Counted from the first letter of the stretch, positions 29,467-38,415 are shown. The stretch: DNA of 64,000 nucleotides from Winogradskyella algicola (GCF_005869935.1 NZ_SZQF01000002.1:1-64000); one strand, 5' to 3'. Made by a program: numbers and translations. Notes: generated by a model not told the origin, from the sequence alone.

Positions 29467-31323
29467 TTATAGAATCTCGTTCATATCATCTGCACCTTCT
29501 TCGATTGCTTCCTCTTTAACGTTGATTGCTTTATAATATTTTTTCAATTCGTTTCTTATTATTGGCGATAACAATACTACACCGATAATATTTGGTACAA
29601 CCATTGCAAAAATCATTGCATCTGAGAAATCGATTACTGCACCCAGGCTGATTGACGCACCAATTACCACAAATATTAAAAATAAAATTTTGTATGCTAA
29701 ATCCGAAGTTTTTCCTTTTCCGAATAAAAATACCCAACCCTGCATACCATAATAAGACCAAGAAATCATAGTACTAAATGCAAACAATATAACAGCAATT
29801 GTTAGTACAACTGAAAAATGCGGTATAACACTGTCAAAGGCTGTTGCTGTGATCTCAACACCTTCTTTAATCTCAACACCATATTCCATAAATGAACCGT
29901 CGAAATTTGTTATTACTATAACTAGAGCTGTCATTGTACAAATCACAACGGTATCTACAAAAGGCTCCAATAAAGCTACAATACCTTCACTCGCTGGATA
30001 TTTGGTTCTCACTGCAGAGTGAGCAATAGCCGCAGATCCTACACCTGCTTCGTTTGAGAAAGCACCTCTTCTAATTCCTTGAATCATTACTCCAACGAGG
30101 CCACCTGCTATACCAAGACCGGAAAACGCCCCTTCGAATATTAACCCGAAGGCATCATCGATAAGTGTAAAATTAGCACCTAAAATTATCAGAGCAGCAA
30201 GGACATATATACCAGCCATGAATGGTACAATTTTTTCTGTTACTGATGCAATACGTTTAATACCACCTATAATAACAACAGCAACTAAAACTGCCATCAC
30301 CAAACCAAAGTACAAGCCAGCGTTACCGCCTTCTAAATCAAAAAGTTTAACAAATTGAGCAGCTGCTTGATTTGCCTGAAACATATTTCCACCACCAAAT
30401 GAGCCTCCAATAACAAAAATCGCAAAAATGACTGCCAAAACTTTACCTAAACCACCCATTCCTTTGGCCCTTAGACCTTTTGTTAAGTAGTACATTGGCC
30501 CACCATAAACAGTACCATCATTACCGACATCTCTATATTTTACACCTAACGTACATTCAGCAAATTTTGATGCCATACCTAAAAGACCAGCAACAATCAT
30601 CCAGAATGTCGCACCAGGACCACCTATAGATAATGCCACTGCTACACCTGCAATATTACCTAAACCAACTGTTGCAGATAATGCTGCCGTTAATGCCTGA
30701 AAGTGAGATACTTCACCATCAGCTCCTTCGTCTCTTATTGTTTCAATAATGTCTCCTCCTTCATTTGGTGTGCTATCGCCATATAAAGTATCAGCACCGT
30801 GCTTTTCTATATCTTCATATTTTCCTTGAACTACTTTAATAGCAGTTCTAAAGCCTGTTACATTAATAAATTTAAAATAAATAGTGAAGAACAGTGCACC
30901 ACCTACTAATACAATAAGAACCCATGGAATACTAGCGTAAGGCGATGTAGCCATTAGTGTTACGCTCTGATTAGAGTTTAATTCTTTTTCTGAAAAAACG
31001 ATACTATTTTTATCTCTAACTGATAGATCATTGTCCGATAATATATCTATTTCAGTGGCAATTCTATTGCTAGGAAGTCTTATTTCTGTGATATAAACTG
31101 AATCATTTTCAATTTTCTTATTGTACTTAAACGGATCAGTTTTTGTTAAATCTAAAGTGACCTCTTCATTTATTTCTCCAAAAGGTATTTCAGCAAAAAT
31201 TCCTTCTACAAACCACCCTGTATATTTTTTAAAAGCATTGTCAATCTTTTGAGATGTAGTTTCTTGAGCAAAATTTAACAGTGGTAATATAAGTACAAAA
31301 AGTAACAGAAGATATTTCTTCAT
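29467..31323 (-). CDS. Sodium:alanine symporter family (AGCS) transporter with extracytoplasmic N-terminal insert
   Basis: A 618-residue AGCS transporter. Core family motifs are clear: LGNIAGVAVALSIGGPGATFW, KFAECTLGVKYR, YGGPMYYL, GVMIQGIRRGAFSNEAGVGSA and a C-terminal series of membrane helices. The core occupies residues ~130-600. Ahead of it is a cleavable-looking signal peptide (1-19) and a ~100-residue hydrophilic region separating the usual entry segment (YTGWFVEGIF) from the first core helix. Typical AGCS proteins are ~450-500 residues and lack this. Known members import alanine or glycine with Na+. The acidic C-terminus (EEAIEEGADDMNEIL) is cytoplasmic or periplasmic depending on topology. 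Confidence 0.9.
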   Translation of the reverse strand: MKKYLLLLFVLILPLLNFAQETTSQKIDNAFKKYTGWFVEGIFAEIPFGEINEEVTLDLTKTDPFKYNKKIENDSVYITEIRLPSNRIATEIDILSDNDLSVRDKNSIVFSEKELNSNQSVTLMATSPYASIPWVLIVLVGGALFFTIYFKFINVTGFRTAIKVVQGKYEDIEKHGADTLYGDSTPNEGGDIIETIRDEGADGEVSHFQALTAALSATVGLGNIAGVAVALSIGGPGATFWMIVAGLLGMASKFAECTLGVKYRDVGNDGTVYGGPMYYLTKGLRAKGMGGLGKVLAVIFAIFVIGGSFGGGNMFQANQAAAQFVKLFDLEGGNAGLYFGLVMAVLVAVVIIGGIKRIASVTEKIVPFMAGIYVLAALIILGANFTLIDDAFGLIFEGAFSGLGIAGGLVGVMIQGIRRGAFSNEAGVGSAAIAHSAVRTKYPASEGIVALLEPFVDTVVICTMTALVIVITNFDGSFMEYGVEIKEGVEITATAFDSVIPHFSVVLTIAVILFAFSTMISWSYYGMQGWVFLFGKGKTSDLAYKILFLIFVVIGASISLGAVIDFSDAMIFAMVVPNIIGVVLLSPIIRNELKKYYKAINVKEEAIEEGADDMNEIL

Positions 31324-31420
31324 GAGATTAGTATTAGTTAGTTTTTATTAATTATAAGCCGACAAGATGCTAAAAAAAAATGAGTTTTTAAAGCTTGTTA
31401 CGTTAAAAAGGTTATGTGTC

Positions 31421-32443
31421 TTATTCTATATTAAACTCTGAGTTGAGCTTATTGATCTGCTCTGGACGACCTAAAACAATGATTTTTGAACCAGTAACAA
31501 GCTTTGTATCTGCCTCTGGATTAACAATATACTCACCATTTTCATCCTTAAATCCAATAACAGTACAACCTGTTTTTTTTCTTAAGTCTAGTTCTCGAAT
31601 AGTCTTTACGTGTTCTGTGTCGTAAAGTTGTTCTACTTTAATTTCTTCGATATTGATATTGCGTTCACCCACGATACCTAGGTTATCAATAAACTCTACT
31701 AAATCTGGAATAACTACTAAAGATGCCATATGATCTCCACCTATTTTATCTGGTAAAATAACATTGTTAGCACCCGCTAGTTTTAGTTTATTATATGAGG
31801 TTTCTTGAGATGCTCTACTTATTATGCACAACTCTTTATTTATTTGCCTAGCAGAAAGTACAACAAACAAATTATCTGCATCACTAGGTAATGCTGTTAT
31901 CAATGTACTTGCGCGATCTATACCTGCTTCAATTAAAGTTTCGTCTTCATTGGCATTTCCAAATACATAAGGCAATCCGTCTTCTTGTAAACGCTCTATA
32001 ACATCCTTATTTCGTTCTATGATAACAAAGGGTTTACCATAATCTTGTAATTTTATTGATGCTTGCTTTCCGTTTCGTCCAAAACCACAAATTATAATGT
32101 GGCCAGACATGGCTTCAATTTCCTTTTGCATTTTACGTTGTTTTATGTCTTCGAAATTATTTCTACTCAAAATATACTCTGTAATTATTGATATAGCATA
32201 ACCTACAATAACGACACTTGCTAAAATCAAAAACACAGTAAATATTTTTGACTGGGTATCTAATGGATTTACTTCCGCAAAACCCACTGTAGTTATCGTT
32301 ATAACCGTCATATAGATAGCGTCAATCCATTCATAATTGGATATAAACCTGTAACCAATAATACCTATAAACATAAGTATTAATAGTAGTATTAATGCTG
32401 TATATATTTTAGATCTGAAGAGTCGTAATAATGGATTGCTCAT
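31421..32443 (-). CDS. Potassium channel protein with TrkA-N (RCK) domains
   Basis: A 340-residue channel. Two transmembrane helices (~12-32 and ~67-92) flank a pore loop containing ITTVGFAEV. An RCK N-terminal domain follows (~113-230) with the nucleotide-binding GFGRNGKQ motif and acidic IIERNKDV, then an RCK C-terminal domain (~250-340). Architecture matches MthK/Kch-type K+ channels. The selectivity filter is TVGFAE instead of the usual TVGYGD. It starts 3 bp after the PspC gene, so it belongs to the DUF2851-pspC-channel operon. Confidence 0.88.
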   Translation of the reverse strand: MSNPLLRLFRSKIYTALILLLILMFIGIIGYRFISNYEWIDAIYMTVITITTVGFAEVNPLDTQSKIFTVFLILASVVIVGYAISIITEYILSRNNFEDIKQRKMQKEIEAMSGHIIICGFGRNGKQASIKLQDYGKPFVIIERNKDVIERLQEDGLPYVFGNANEDETLIEAGIDRASTLITALPSDADNLFVVLSARQINKELCIISRASQETSYNKLKLAGANNVILPDKIGGDHMASLVVIPDLVEFIDNLGIVGERNINIEEIKVEQLYDTEHVKTIRELDLRKKTGCTVIGFKDENGEYIVNPEADTKLVTGSKIIVLGRPEQINKLNSEFNIE

Positions 32444-32446
32444 AAA

Positions 32447-32674
32447 TTATAAATCGAAAACTGAAGAGCGTTTTGTGTAAATTATATCTTTAATTCGCAT
32501 CCAAAAAGCTAAGAACAGGTATAAAGCAAACCCAAAGCCAAGGGTTACAAATGTTAAATACATAAAAGATGTCCTTACAATTTTTGCCCTAATACCCAAG
32601 CGGTCTGCGATGCGTTGGCAAACATAGTAACCTCTTTTTTGAAAATAGTGTAGTAATTTGTAAAACAAATTCAT
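32447..32674 (-). CDS. PspC domain protein
   Basis: A 75-residue protein containing one PspC-like domain: a short amphipathic start, the basic stretch QRIADRLGIRAKIVR and one transmembrane helix (about residues 36-58). PspC-domain proteins sense membrane stress in the phage-shock response of other bacteria. This stand-alone form without PspA/PspB is common in Bacteroidota. It sits between DUF2851 and the K+ channel with 13-bp and 3-bp gaps. Confidence 0.8.
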   Translation of the reverse strand: MNLFYKLLHYFQKRGYYVCQRIADRLGIRAKIVRTSFMYLTFVTLGFGFALYLFLAFWMRIKDIIYTKRSSVFDL

Positions 32675-32687
32675 AGTTGCAATGTAC

Positions 32688-33959
32688 TTAATTTTTAACT
32701 ATTAAACTATTCCCTATTGCACATTGGAGACAGCGGTTTGTATCACAATAATTTTGTTTTAATTGAAGCAAACCTTGTGAACTGAGAGCATTCTTTTTAA
32801 TAGGTCTCAGTTGCATGTATTTATTTACAATGCTGTTATTTTCTTGCCTTATACCACTTAGTAATTTGAACAACTTGTCGTTAATTTGTTGACCTTGATG
32901 CTTGGCGTAACTAAATTTTATAGGAATGACTGTGTTTATTAACAACAAATCAATAAATGATTTTGTAATTACCTTCTTATAGACTTTTGACTGTTTACCA
33001 AAGGTATAATGCGTCATCCAAAAGTTGGTAACACCCTTACTGAACAATTTATAAAAATCTTTTTTTGTTTGAATCGTCATTACTTTTGAAAATAGCTGCT
33101 GCTCAGAAACATAAAGATTAACAAATTGCGAAAGGCGAATTGTTGGAAAATTTGGTGGTCTTAGCCTAAAAAATTGCACTGGTAAAACACCTTGATTATT
33201 AAGTTTAAACTTTTGTACCAAAAAAAGATAACGCTCTTTTAAATCTTTAAAGTAAGGCTCTTGTACATCTTCATCTAGTAAACTTGCTTGACCAAAGAAT
33301 AAGGCTTCCAAATCTAGTATATTATTCTGAAGTTTTCTAACTGTAGCATAGTCTACAGAGTTTGCAAGGCTAAAAAATGCTTCACCATTTACTTTAAGTC
33401 CAAAGTTTTTTAACAGCATTTTGAATAAAACTGCTTCCCAATCGTTTTTAGATTCCTTTAAAAGCTCTAAAATTTCACTCGATTTTCGTTCTAAGCGCTC
33501 GATATACAAACGCTCTATCCAGTTTTCTAATACAAAATCATCTACTTCAGGGTAATGAGTTTCGCAATTAATCCAGGCCTTAGATGTTAACAATGCACGG
33601 TAATTCGTAACAAGATTTCTATCTATTATTGGCTTTAATTCTAATGTCGAAACCAACGAATTATCACGTCTTAATACTTCTGTATCATGTTCCCAAACTA
33701 CATGTAAAATTACGTTATCATATGCCTTATCTTTTTCATGACCATGCACATACCAATCTGAAGATTTTATATGAATTTCAACATTACCAGCCCATAACTG
33801 GCCATCAATACTTAACTGGGCATTAAAAAAATCTGGACCTGAATTATGATTATGCTGCCCTAATTTTAAGATAACAATAGATTCACCACTTGTAGTTTTA
33901 AGCGATGTTGAGGAAAAAGCTTTTTGCTTCCAAACGTAATGAAGAAAGTCTTCTTGCAT
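32688..33959 (-). CDS. DUF2851 family protein
   Basis: A 423-residue cytoplasmic protein of the DUF2851 family, restricted mainly to Bacteroidota, function unknown. The N-terminal third carries conserved acidic and histidine residues (HNSGPDFFNAQL; GNVEIHIKSSDW; HGHEKDKAYDNVILHVVWEHD), a layout reminiscent of metal-dependent nucleases, which I infer only from the residue pattern. The C-terminus ends with a small cysteine cluster (CDTNRCLQCAIGN). It heads the DUF2851-pspC-K+ channel operon. Confidence 0.85.
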   Translation of the reverse strand: MQEDFLHYVWKQKAFSSTSLKTTSGESIVILKLGQHNHNSGPDFFNAQLSIDGQLWAGNVEIHIKSSDWYVHGHEKDKAYDNVILHVVWEHDTEVLRRDNSLVSTLELKPIIDRNLVTNYRALLTSKAWINCETHYPEVDDFVLENWIERLYIERLERKSSEILELLKESKNDWEAVLFKMLLKNFGLKVNGEAFFSLANSVDYATVRKLQNNILDLEALFFGQASLLDEDVQEPYFKDLKERYLFLVQKFKLNNQGVLPVQFFRLRPPNFPTIRLSQFVNLYVSEQQLFSKVMTIQTKKDFYKLFSKGVTNFWMTHYTFGKQSKVYKKVITKSFIDLLLINTVIPIKFSYAKHQGQQINDKLFKLLSGIRQENNSIVNKYMQLRPIKKNALSSQGLLQLKQNYCDTNRCLQCAIGNSLIVKN

Positions 33960-33974
33960 GCTCTAAAATAGAAA

Positions 33975-33995
33975 ATCCTGAGCAAAACTCAGGAT
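33975..33995 (-). terminator. Intrinsic terminator after the cystathionine beta-synthase-like gene
   Basis: ATCCTGAG and CTCAGGAT pair around CAAAA, followed by TTTTC on the minus strand. It lies ~45 bp after the stop and just before the DUF2851 start. Confidence 0.75.
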
Positions 33996-34039
33996 ATCTA
34001 GTTAATTTGTTATGTTCAAAAATACGGGAAGCATTTTTT

Positions 34040-35020
34040 TTAATCAATATACCCTTTTTCACGCATCCAATCGTCATTGAACATCTTACCTACATAGCGA
34101 CTTCCGTGATCATGAAACAACACAACCACGACGTCTTCTGGTTTAAAATGTTCTTTTAATTGAAGTACACCTTTTATAGCAGCACCTGCAGAATTACCCA
34201 AAAACATGCCTTCTTCTTTTGCTAGACGTTGTGTGTACACCGCAGCATCTTTGTCAGTTACTTTTGTAAATCCATCGATAATACCAAAATTAACATTTGC
34301 CGGTAAAATGTCTTCACCAATACCTTCGGTGACGTACGGGTAGATTTCATTTTCATCAAAAATGCCGGTTTCATGATATTTTTTAAACACTGAACCATAA
34401 GTATCTACACCCCAGACTTTGATGTTTGGGTTTTTCATTTTTAGGTAACTTCCTACTCCTGAAATCGTACCGCCTGTACCTACACCAACTACAAAATGTG
34501 TTACTTTTCCGTCTGTTTGTTTCCAAATTTCTGGACCAGTAGTTTTAAAATGAGCTTTACAGTTACTTGGATTGTCGTATTGATTTACATACCATGAATT
34601 TGGCGTTTCTTCACCAAGTCTTTTGGACACTGAATAGTAACTTCGAGGATCATCTGGCTCTACGTCTGTAGGGCAGACAATAACTTCTGCACCTACAGCT
34701 CTTAAAACATCCATTTTTTCCTTAGACTGTTTATCGCTTATAACAAAAATACATTTATAGCCTTTAACTATGGCTGCTAGAGCGAGTCCCATACCTGTAT
34801 TTCCTGATGTCCCTTCAATGATAGTTCCGCCAGGCTTTAAGCGTCCATCCGCCTCTGCATCTTCAATCATTTGTAATGCCATACGATCCTTAACTGAGTT
34901 TCCTGGATTAAAGGTTTCATACTTGGCTAAAACCAAACAAGGTAGCTCCTCTACTAATTTATTCATCTTTACCAAAGGTGTGTTACCAATGGTTCCTAAT
35001 ATGTTTTCTACGTACTCCAT
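34040..35020 (-). CDS. PLP-dependent cystathionine beta-synthase/cysteine synthase family enzyme
   Basis: A 326-residue fold-type II PLP enzyme. The Schiff-base lysine is K44 in NPGNSVKDR. The substrate loop is GTSGNTGMG, the phosphate-binding loop GVGTGGTISG, and GNSAGAA carries the serine near the PLP pyridine nitrogen. The C-terminal string VGKMFNDDWMREKG resembles the end of the catalytic core of cystathionine beta-synthases rather than CysK. It lacks the regulatory CBS-domain pair found in eukaryotic enzymes. Likely reaction: beta-replacement on serine or O-acetylserine by homocysteine or sulfide. Single gene with its own promoter-like -7 box and terminator. Confidence 0.87.
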   Translation of the reverse strand: MEYVENILGTIGNTPLVKMNKLVEELPCLVLAKYETFNPGNSVKDRMALQMIEDAEADGRLKPGGTIIEGTSGNTGMGLALAAIVKGYKCIFVISDKQSKEKMDVLRAVGAEVIVCPTDVEPDDPRSYYSVSKRLGEETPNSWYVNQYDNPSNCKAHFKTTGPEIWKQTDGKVTHFVVGVGTGGTISGVGSYLKMKNPNIKVWGVDTYGSVFKKYHETGIFDENEIYPYVTEGIGEDILPANVNFGIIDGFTKVTDKDAAVYTQRLAKEEGMFLGNSAGAAIKGVLQLKEHFKPEDVVVVLFHDHGSRYVGKMFNDDWMREKGYID

Positions 35021-35037
35021 AGTTTTATTTTGCGATG

Positions 35038-35045
35038 CAAAAATA
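35038..35045 (-). promoter_or_regulatory. Probable promoter (-7 box) of the cystathionine beta-synthase-like gene
   Basis: TATTTTTG on the minus strand fits TAnnTTTG and is 18 bp upstream of the ATG. The -33 element is not recognisable. The spacer also holds low-complexity GTTAAAAGT-type filler. Confidence 0.4.
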
Positions 35046-35088
35046 GTTGAAAAGTTAAAAGTAAGGCGTTAAAAGTTCGTTATGTTTT

Positions 35089-36321
35089 TTAATCGAATCG
35101 AATGGCTTTTACTGGCGATATCTTAGAAATTATCACTGATGGTATTAAAAGCATTAATAAACATGCAATAAAGGTTCCGATATTTAGAATCAAAATATAA
35201 TCTAAACTTATGTATACTGGCGCTTCACTTACATAATAGGTATCTGGATTAAGCGGAAAAAGCTTGAAATACTTTTGAGCAAACAACAAGCCTAAACCTA
35301 GTAAATTTCCCCAAAGCAAACCTAAACCAATAAGATAGGATGCGTTGTACAAAAACACTTTTCTTATAGACCAGTTAGAACTACCTAAAGCCTTAAGAAT
35401 ACCTATCATTTGGGTACGCTCTAAAATTAAGACCAACAAGGCTGTAATCATGTTTATTCCGGCAACAATTATCATAATAGCTATAATGCCATAGGTATTG
35501 TTATCGAAAATTTTTATCCACTCAAATACGGTGTAATACTTTTGGTTTACTGGTGTAGCATTTAACAAGGAGGGGATTTCTTTAAACACAGCATTATAAG
35601 TTTCTTCTATGTTTGAAAAGTCATCAATAAACACCTCAAAACTTCCAATTTCATTAGCTTCCCATTTATTTAAACGTTGAATATGACGCAAATCTGCAAT
35701 ACAGAATTTTTCATCTAGTTCTTGAAAACCAGAATTATAGATACCAACTATTTCATAATTAATGTAGCGTGGAGCTTTATTAAGATTTTCACCAAATAAG
35801 GTTTGAAATGTATCACCAACTTTAAAACCTAATCGGTTTGCTAAATAGCTTGAAATTAATATTTCCTCATTACGTTTTCCTGAAAAATCTGGTAAACGAC
35901 CTTCTACCAAAAACTCCTGAAAATAATCCCATTTATAATCGGCTCCTACGCCTTTAATAACGACGCCTTCAAAATCAGTTTCGGTTCTAATTACTGCGAA
36001 TTTTGTAGCAATACCTTGTATGTGCGTTACTTCTTCTACAGCATTGAAGTTTGGATAAAAATCCTGATCTGAAGAGATTGGCACCTGAGATTCATCTGAA
36101 GCATTGGTATCATAATTTGTAATTTCTATATGACCATTAAAGGCAACTACCTTATCTCTAATTTTTTGCTGAAGCCCTAAACCCGTTGCAATAGCAATAA
36201 GCATTACTATAATACCGATAGCAATTGCCGCAATACCAATTTTAATTATTGGTGCCGAAACACTACTTTTATACGCTTTATTGCCAATAATGCGTTTAGC
36301 TATAAACAGTTCGAAATTCAA
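35089..36321 (-). CDS. ABC transporter permease, FtsX/LolE-type
   Basis: About 410 residues if started at TTG 36321 (NFELFIAKRI). One N-terminal transmembrane helix (~24-48), a large periplasmic MacB-PCD-like domain (~50-270) and three C-terminal helices of the FtsX domain complete the classical topology. No ATPase gene adjoins it. A longer frame reaches ATG 36447, but the extra residues are translations of a dispersed repeat and run into the divergent gene, so I reject that start. Relatives in Flavobacteriaceae begin with MNFELFIAKRI, as I recall, supporting the TTG start. Likely role: lipoprotein or envelope transport (LolC/E-like); substrate unknown. Confidence 0.8.
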   Translation of the reverse strand: MNFELFIAKRIIGNKAYKSSVSAPIIKIGIAAIAIGIIVMLIAIATGLGLQQKIRDKVVAFNGHIEITNYDTNASDESQVPISSDQDFYPNFNAVEEVTHIQGIATKFAVIRTETDFEGVVIKGVGADYKWDYFQEFLVEGRLPDFSGKRNEEILISSYLANRLGFKVGDTFQTLFGENLNKAPRYINYEIVGIYNSGFQELDEKFCIADLRHIQRLNKWEANEIGSFEVFIDDFSNIEETYNAVFKEIPSLLNATPVNQKYYTVFEWIKIFDNNTYGIIAIMIIVAGINMITALLVLILERTQMIGILKALGSSNWSIRKVFLYNASYLIGLGLLWGNLLGLGLLFAQKYFKLFPLNPDTYYVSEAPVYISLDYILILNIGTFIACLLMLLIPSVIISKISPVKAIRFD

Positions 36322-36331
36322 ATTTTCTTTT

Positions 36332-37648
36332 ATGCGTTTTAAGGTTTTCAAAAATACAGTTTTATTATTTGTCTTGGTAGTGATTTCTTGTGCAGGAAAA
36401 GGAGGAAGTGAAAAGCTCGAAGTGAGAAGTGAGAAGCTAGAAGACACTTCGACTGCGCTTCGACAGGCTCAGCGTGACACGCTCAGTATGACAGAAGAAA
36501 AGGATGACAAAAGTATTGTAGTTGGTGCTAACCGCACAGAAGCTTACTTACCATTATTAAAAGGAAAGTGCGTTGGTGTTGTGGCTAATCAAACCTCTGT
36601 GATTTTTAAAGAGATTGCCGCGACTTCTTCTAAGTCTCGCAATGACATTTCTTATCAACATATAGTAGATTCTCTATTAGCATTAAACATCAACATCAAA
36701 AAAGTATTTTCTCCTGAGCATGGTTTTAGAGGTACGGCTGATGCTGGTGAAAATGTAAAAGATGGTGTAGATGTAAAAACACAGTTACCAATTTTTTCAC
36801 TTCATGGGAAACATAAAAAACCAACAACTGAGCAACTCGAAGATTTAGATATTATGGTTTTTGATATTCAAGATGTTGGTGTGCGTTTTTATACCTACAT
36901 CTCTACCTTGCATTATGTGATGGAAGCTTGCGCTGAAAATAATGTACCATTACTAATATTAGATCGTCCTAATCCTAATGGCAACTATGTTGATGGCCCT
37001 ACATTAGAAAAAGAGCACAGTAGCTTTTTGGGCATGCATACCATTCCTTTGGCGCACGGTATGACGATTGGCGAATATGCTAAAATGATTAATGGTGAAG
37101 GTTGGTTAAAAGACAATGCTAAATGCGATATTACTATTGTAGAGATGGAACATTATAACCATGAAAAAACCTATAGTTTACCGATAAGACCTTCTCCAAA
37201 TTTACCTAATGATCAATCTATAACTTTATATCCTAGTTTAGGATTGTTTGAAGGCACAAACATTAATGCTGGTCGCGGTACTGAGTTTCAATTTCAACGT
37301 TATGGCGCTCCCTTTTTAGATGCGTCACATTATGCCTTTACCTATACTCCACAACCTAATTTTGGCTCAAAATACCCTAAACATAAAGATGTACTGTGTT
37401 ATGGCGAAGATTTGTCTAAAATTAAAGCTGAAAGACGTTTTACATTAAAATATGTGATTGACGCTTACACTAATGCTACCGATAAAAGTAAAGTGTTTAA
37501 TACTGCTAACTTCACCAAACATGCTGGTACAGAAAAACTACAACAGCAAATAGAATCTGGAATGAGCGAAGAAGCCATTAGGGCAACATGGCAGGATGAT
37601 TTAGAGGTTTTTAAAGTAATTAGAGCGAGATATTTAATCTATGATTAA
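36332..37648 (+). CDS. Lipoprotein of the DUF1343/NamZ family (exo-beta-N-acetylmuramidase-like)
   Basis: 438 residues from ATG 36332. The N-terminus is a lipoprotein signal (MRFKVFKNTVLLF...) ending in lipobox VISC, so the mature protein is membrane-anchored. A linker of ~45 residues follows, then the DUF1343 domain with SPEHGFRGTADAGE, FDIQDVGVRFYTYISTL, ILDRPNPNG and NINAGRGTEF. NamZ of Tannerella forsythia, a characterised member, removes N-acetylmuramic acid from peptidoglycan fragments. The linker is odd: residues encoded by 36446-36493 (SEKLE duplications then TSTALRQAQRD) are a translated dispersed palindromic repeat. Its start is only 10 bp from that of the divergent permease gene. 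Longer starts at 36281 (TTG) or 36290 lack sense for a lipoprotein. Confidence 0.85.
   Translation: MRFKVFKNTVLLFVLVVISCAGKGGSEKLEVRSEKLEDTSTALRQAQRDTLSMTEEKDDKSIVVGANRTEAYLPLLKGKCVGVVANQTSVIFKEIAATSSKSRNDISYQHIVDSLLALNINIKKVFSPEHGFRGTADAGENVKDGVDVKTQLPIFSLHGKHKKPTTEQLEDLDIMVFDIQDVGVRFYTYISTLHYVMEACAENNVPLLILDRPNPNGNYVDGPTLEKEHSSFLGMHTIPLAHGMTIGEYAKMINGEGWLKDNAKCDITIVEMEHYNHEKTYSLPIRPSPNLPNDQSITLYPSLGLFEGTNINAGRGTEFQFQRYGAPFLDASHYAFTYTPQPNFGSKYPKHKDVLCYGEDLSKIKAERRFTLKYVIDAYTNATDKSKVFNTANFTKHAGTEKLQQQIESGMSEEAIRATWQDDLEVFKVIRARYLIYD
36446..36493. repeat. Nested dispersed palindromic element within the NamZ-like coding sequence
   Basis: The stretch CACTTCGACTG / CGCTTCGACAGGCTCAG / CGTGACA / CGCTCAGTATGACA reads as one copy of the dispersed CTTCGA...CTCAG..TGACA element interrupted by a second. 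The inner copy is flanked on both sides by CGCT. The insertion keeps the reading frame. Confidence 0.75.
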
Positions 37649-37679
37649 TATCTCTGAATTTGAACATTATATATCACAT

Positions 37680-37797
37680 GTCAGTTCGAGTGATTTTGAG
37701 GTACGAAAAATCGTATGGAGAACTTTTTAGTTATTAAAATTCTAATTCTCGATACAAATTTTTCTCATTTACAATCGAAAAATCCACTCGAACTGAC
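37680..37797. repeat. Dispersed 118-bp inverted-repeat element (GTCAGTTCGAGTG family), copy 1
   Basis: Ends are perfect 13-bp inverted repeats GTCAGTTCGAGTG / CACTCGAACTGAC. The interior is non-coding and contains TTCTCGATA. It lies between the NamZ-like gene and a convergent gene. A second copy lies at 57701-57815. Confidence 0.8.
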
Positions 37798-37828
37798 GAA
37801 TTTTTATTATTACTTTCTGAGGGAATGA

Positions 37829-38260
37829 TTAATTATTCTCAGTTACCACTACTTTTTTAGATTCGTTAGCGACTATAGCTTCAGAGGGTATTTCTATTGG
37901 TTCTTCTTTTGGGATTTCTTTTAAAATTCTAACGACAAATACGATGCGTTTTGGCGACTGAACAGCTACCAACACATGTTTTCCTTTTGGCAATTTGTTT
38001 AATGGAAATTTATAAAATGTGGTGTCTACATAGACATCAAAATCCCTTCCGTAGTCTTTATTGATAGAATAGAGATAATTGATCTTTTTATCGCTTTGCA
38101 AGATTAATGTATCCTTGGTTTCATTCAACTTATGAATTAATCCTTTGGCTTGAATATTTCTGTTTGGCTCTAATTTGGCATATTGTTCTTGGGCTTTTAA
38201 CGTAAAACTTAATAAAAAAACAAGGACAACAATGAGGAGAATTCGGATTAAATTTTTCAC
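37829..38260 (-). CDS. Small secreted protein of unknown function
   Basis: 143 residues. A strong signal peptide (hydrophobic residues 5-20, then LKAQE). The mature part has a repeated beta-strand pattern (GLIHKLNETKDTLIL; DVYVDTTFYKFPLNKLPKG; IVFVVRILKEIP) and a proline/glutamate-rich C-terminal tail. I do not recognise the family. It lies alone on the minus strand after the 118-bp repeat, with a -7-like box 67 bp upstream. Location is probably periplasm or outer membrane. Confidence 0.7.
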   Translation of the reverse strand: MKNLIRILLIVVLVFLLSFTLKAQEQYAKLEPNRNIQAKGLIHKLNETKDTLILQSDKKINYLYSINKDYGRDFDVYVDTTFYKFPLNKLPKGKHVLVAVQSPKRIVFVVRILKEIPKEEPIEIPSEAIVANESKKVVVTENN

Positions 38261-38326
38261 TACAGCAAAGCTTTACATTAAACTTGGTTTGTTTAGCTCA
38301 ACAGTATTTAATTAATTAATCCATCG

Positions 38327-38334
38327 CAAACATA
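38327..38334 (-). promoter_or_regulatory. Possible promoter (-7 box) of the small secreted protein gene
   Basis: TATGTTTG on the minus strand fits TAnnTTTG, 67 bp upstream of the ATG. No clear -33 element. Confidence 0.35.
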
Positions 38335-38415
38335 ATTGGATAATTGAATGAAAGGATAAAATATCCACCAACTACACAGAAATCAGAGGAATTACTATTT
38401 TTTGTTGATAAGTTG

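Noticed and set aside
34017-34048. Promoter for DUF2851 (TATTTTTG with TTG 20 bp upstream)
   Set aside because: Transcription from it would run straight into the terminator at 33975-33995 before the gene, so it is doubtful and was not listed.
36322-36447. N-terminal extension of the FtsX-type permease (SSSFSLLTSSFSLPPF)
   Set aside because: It is the reverse translation of a dispersed repeat in the divergent lipoprotein gene and has no permease character.
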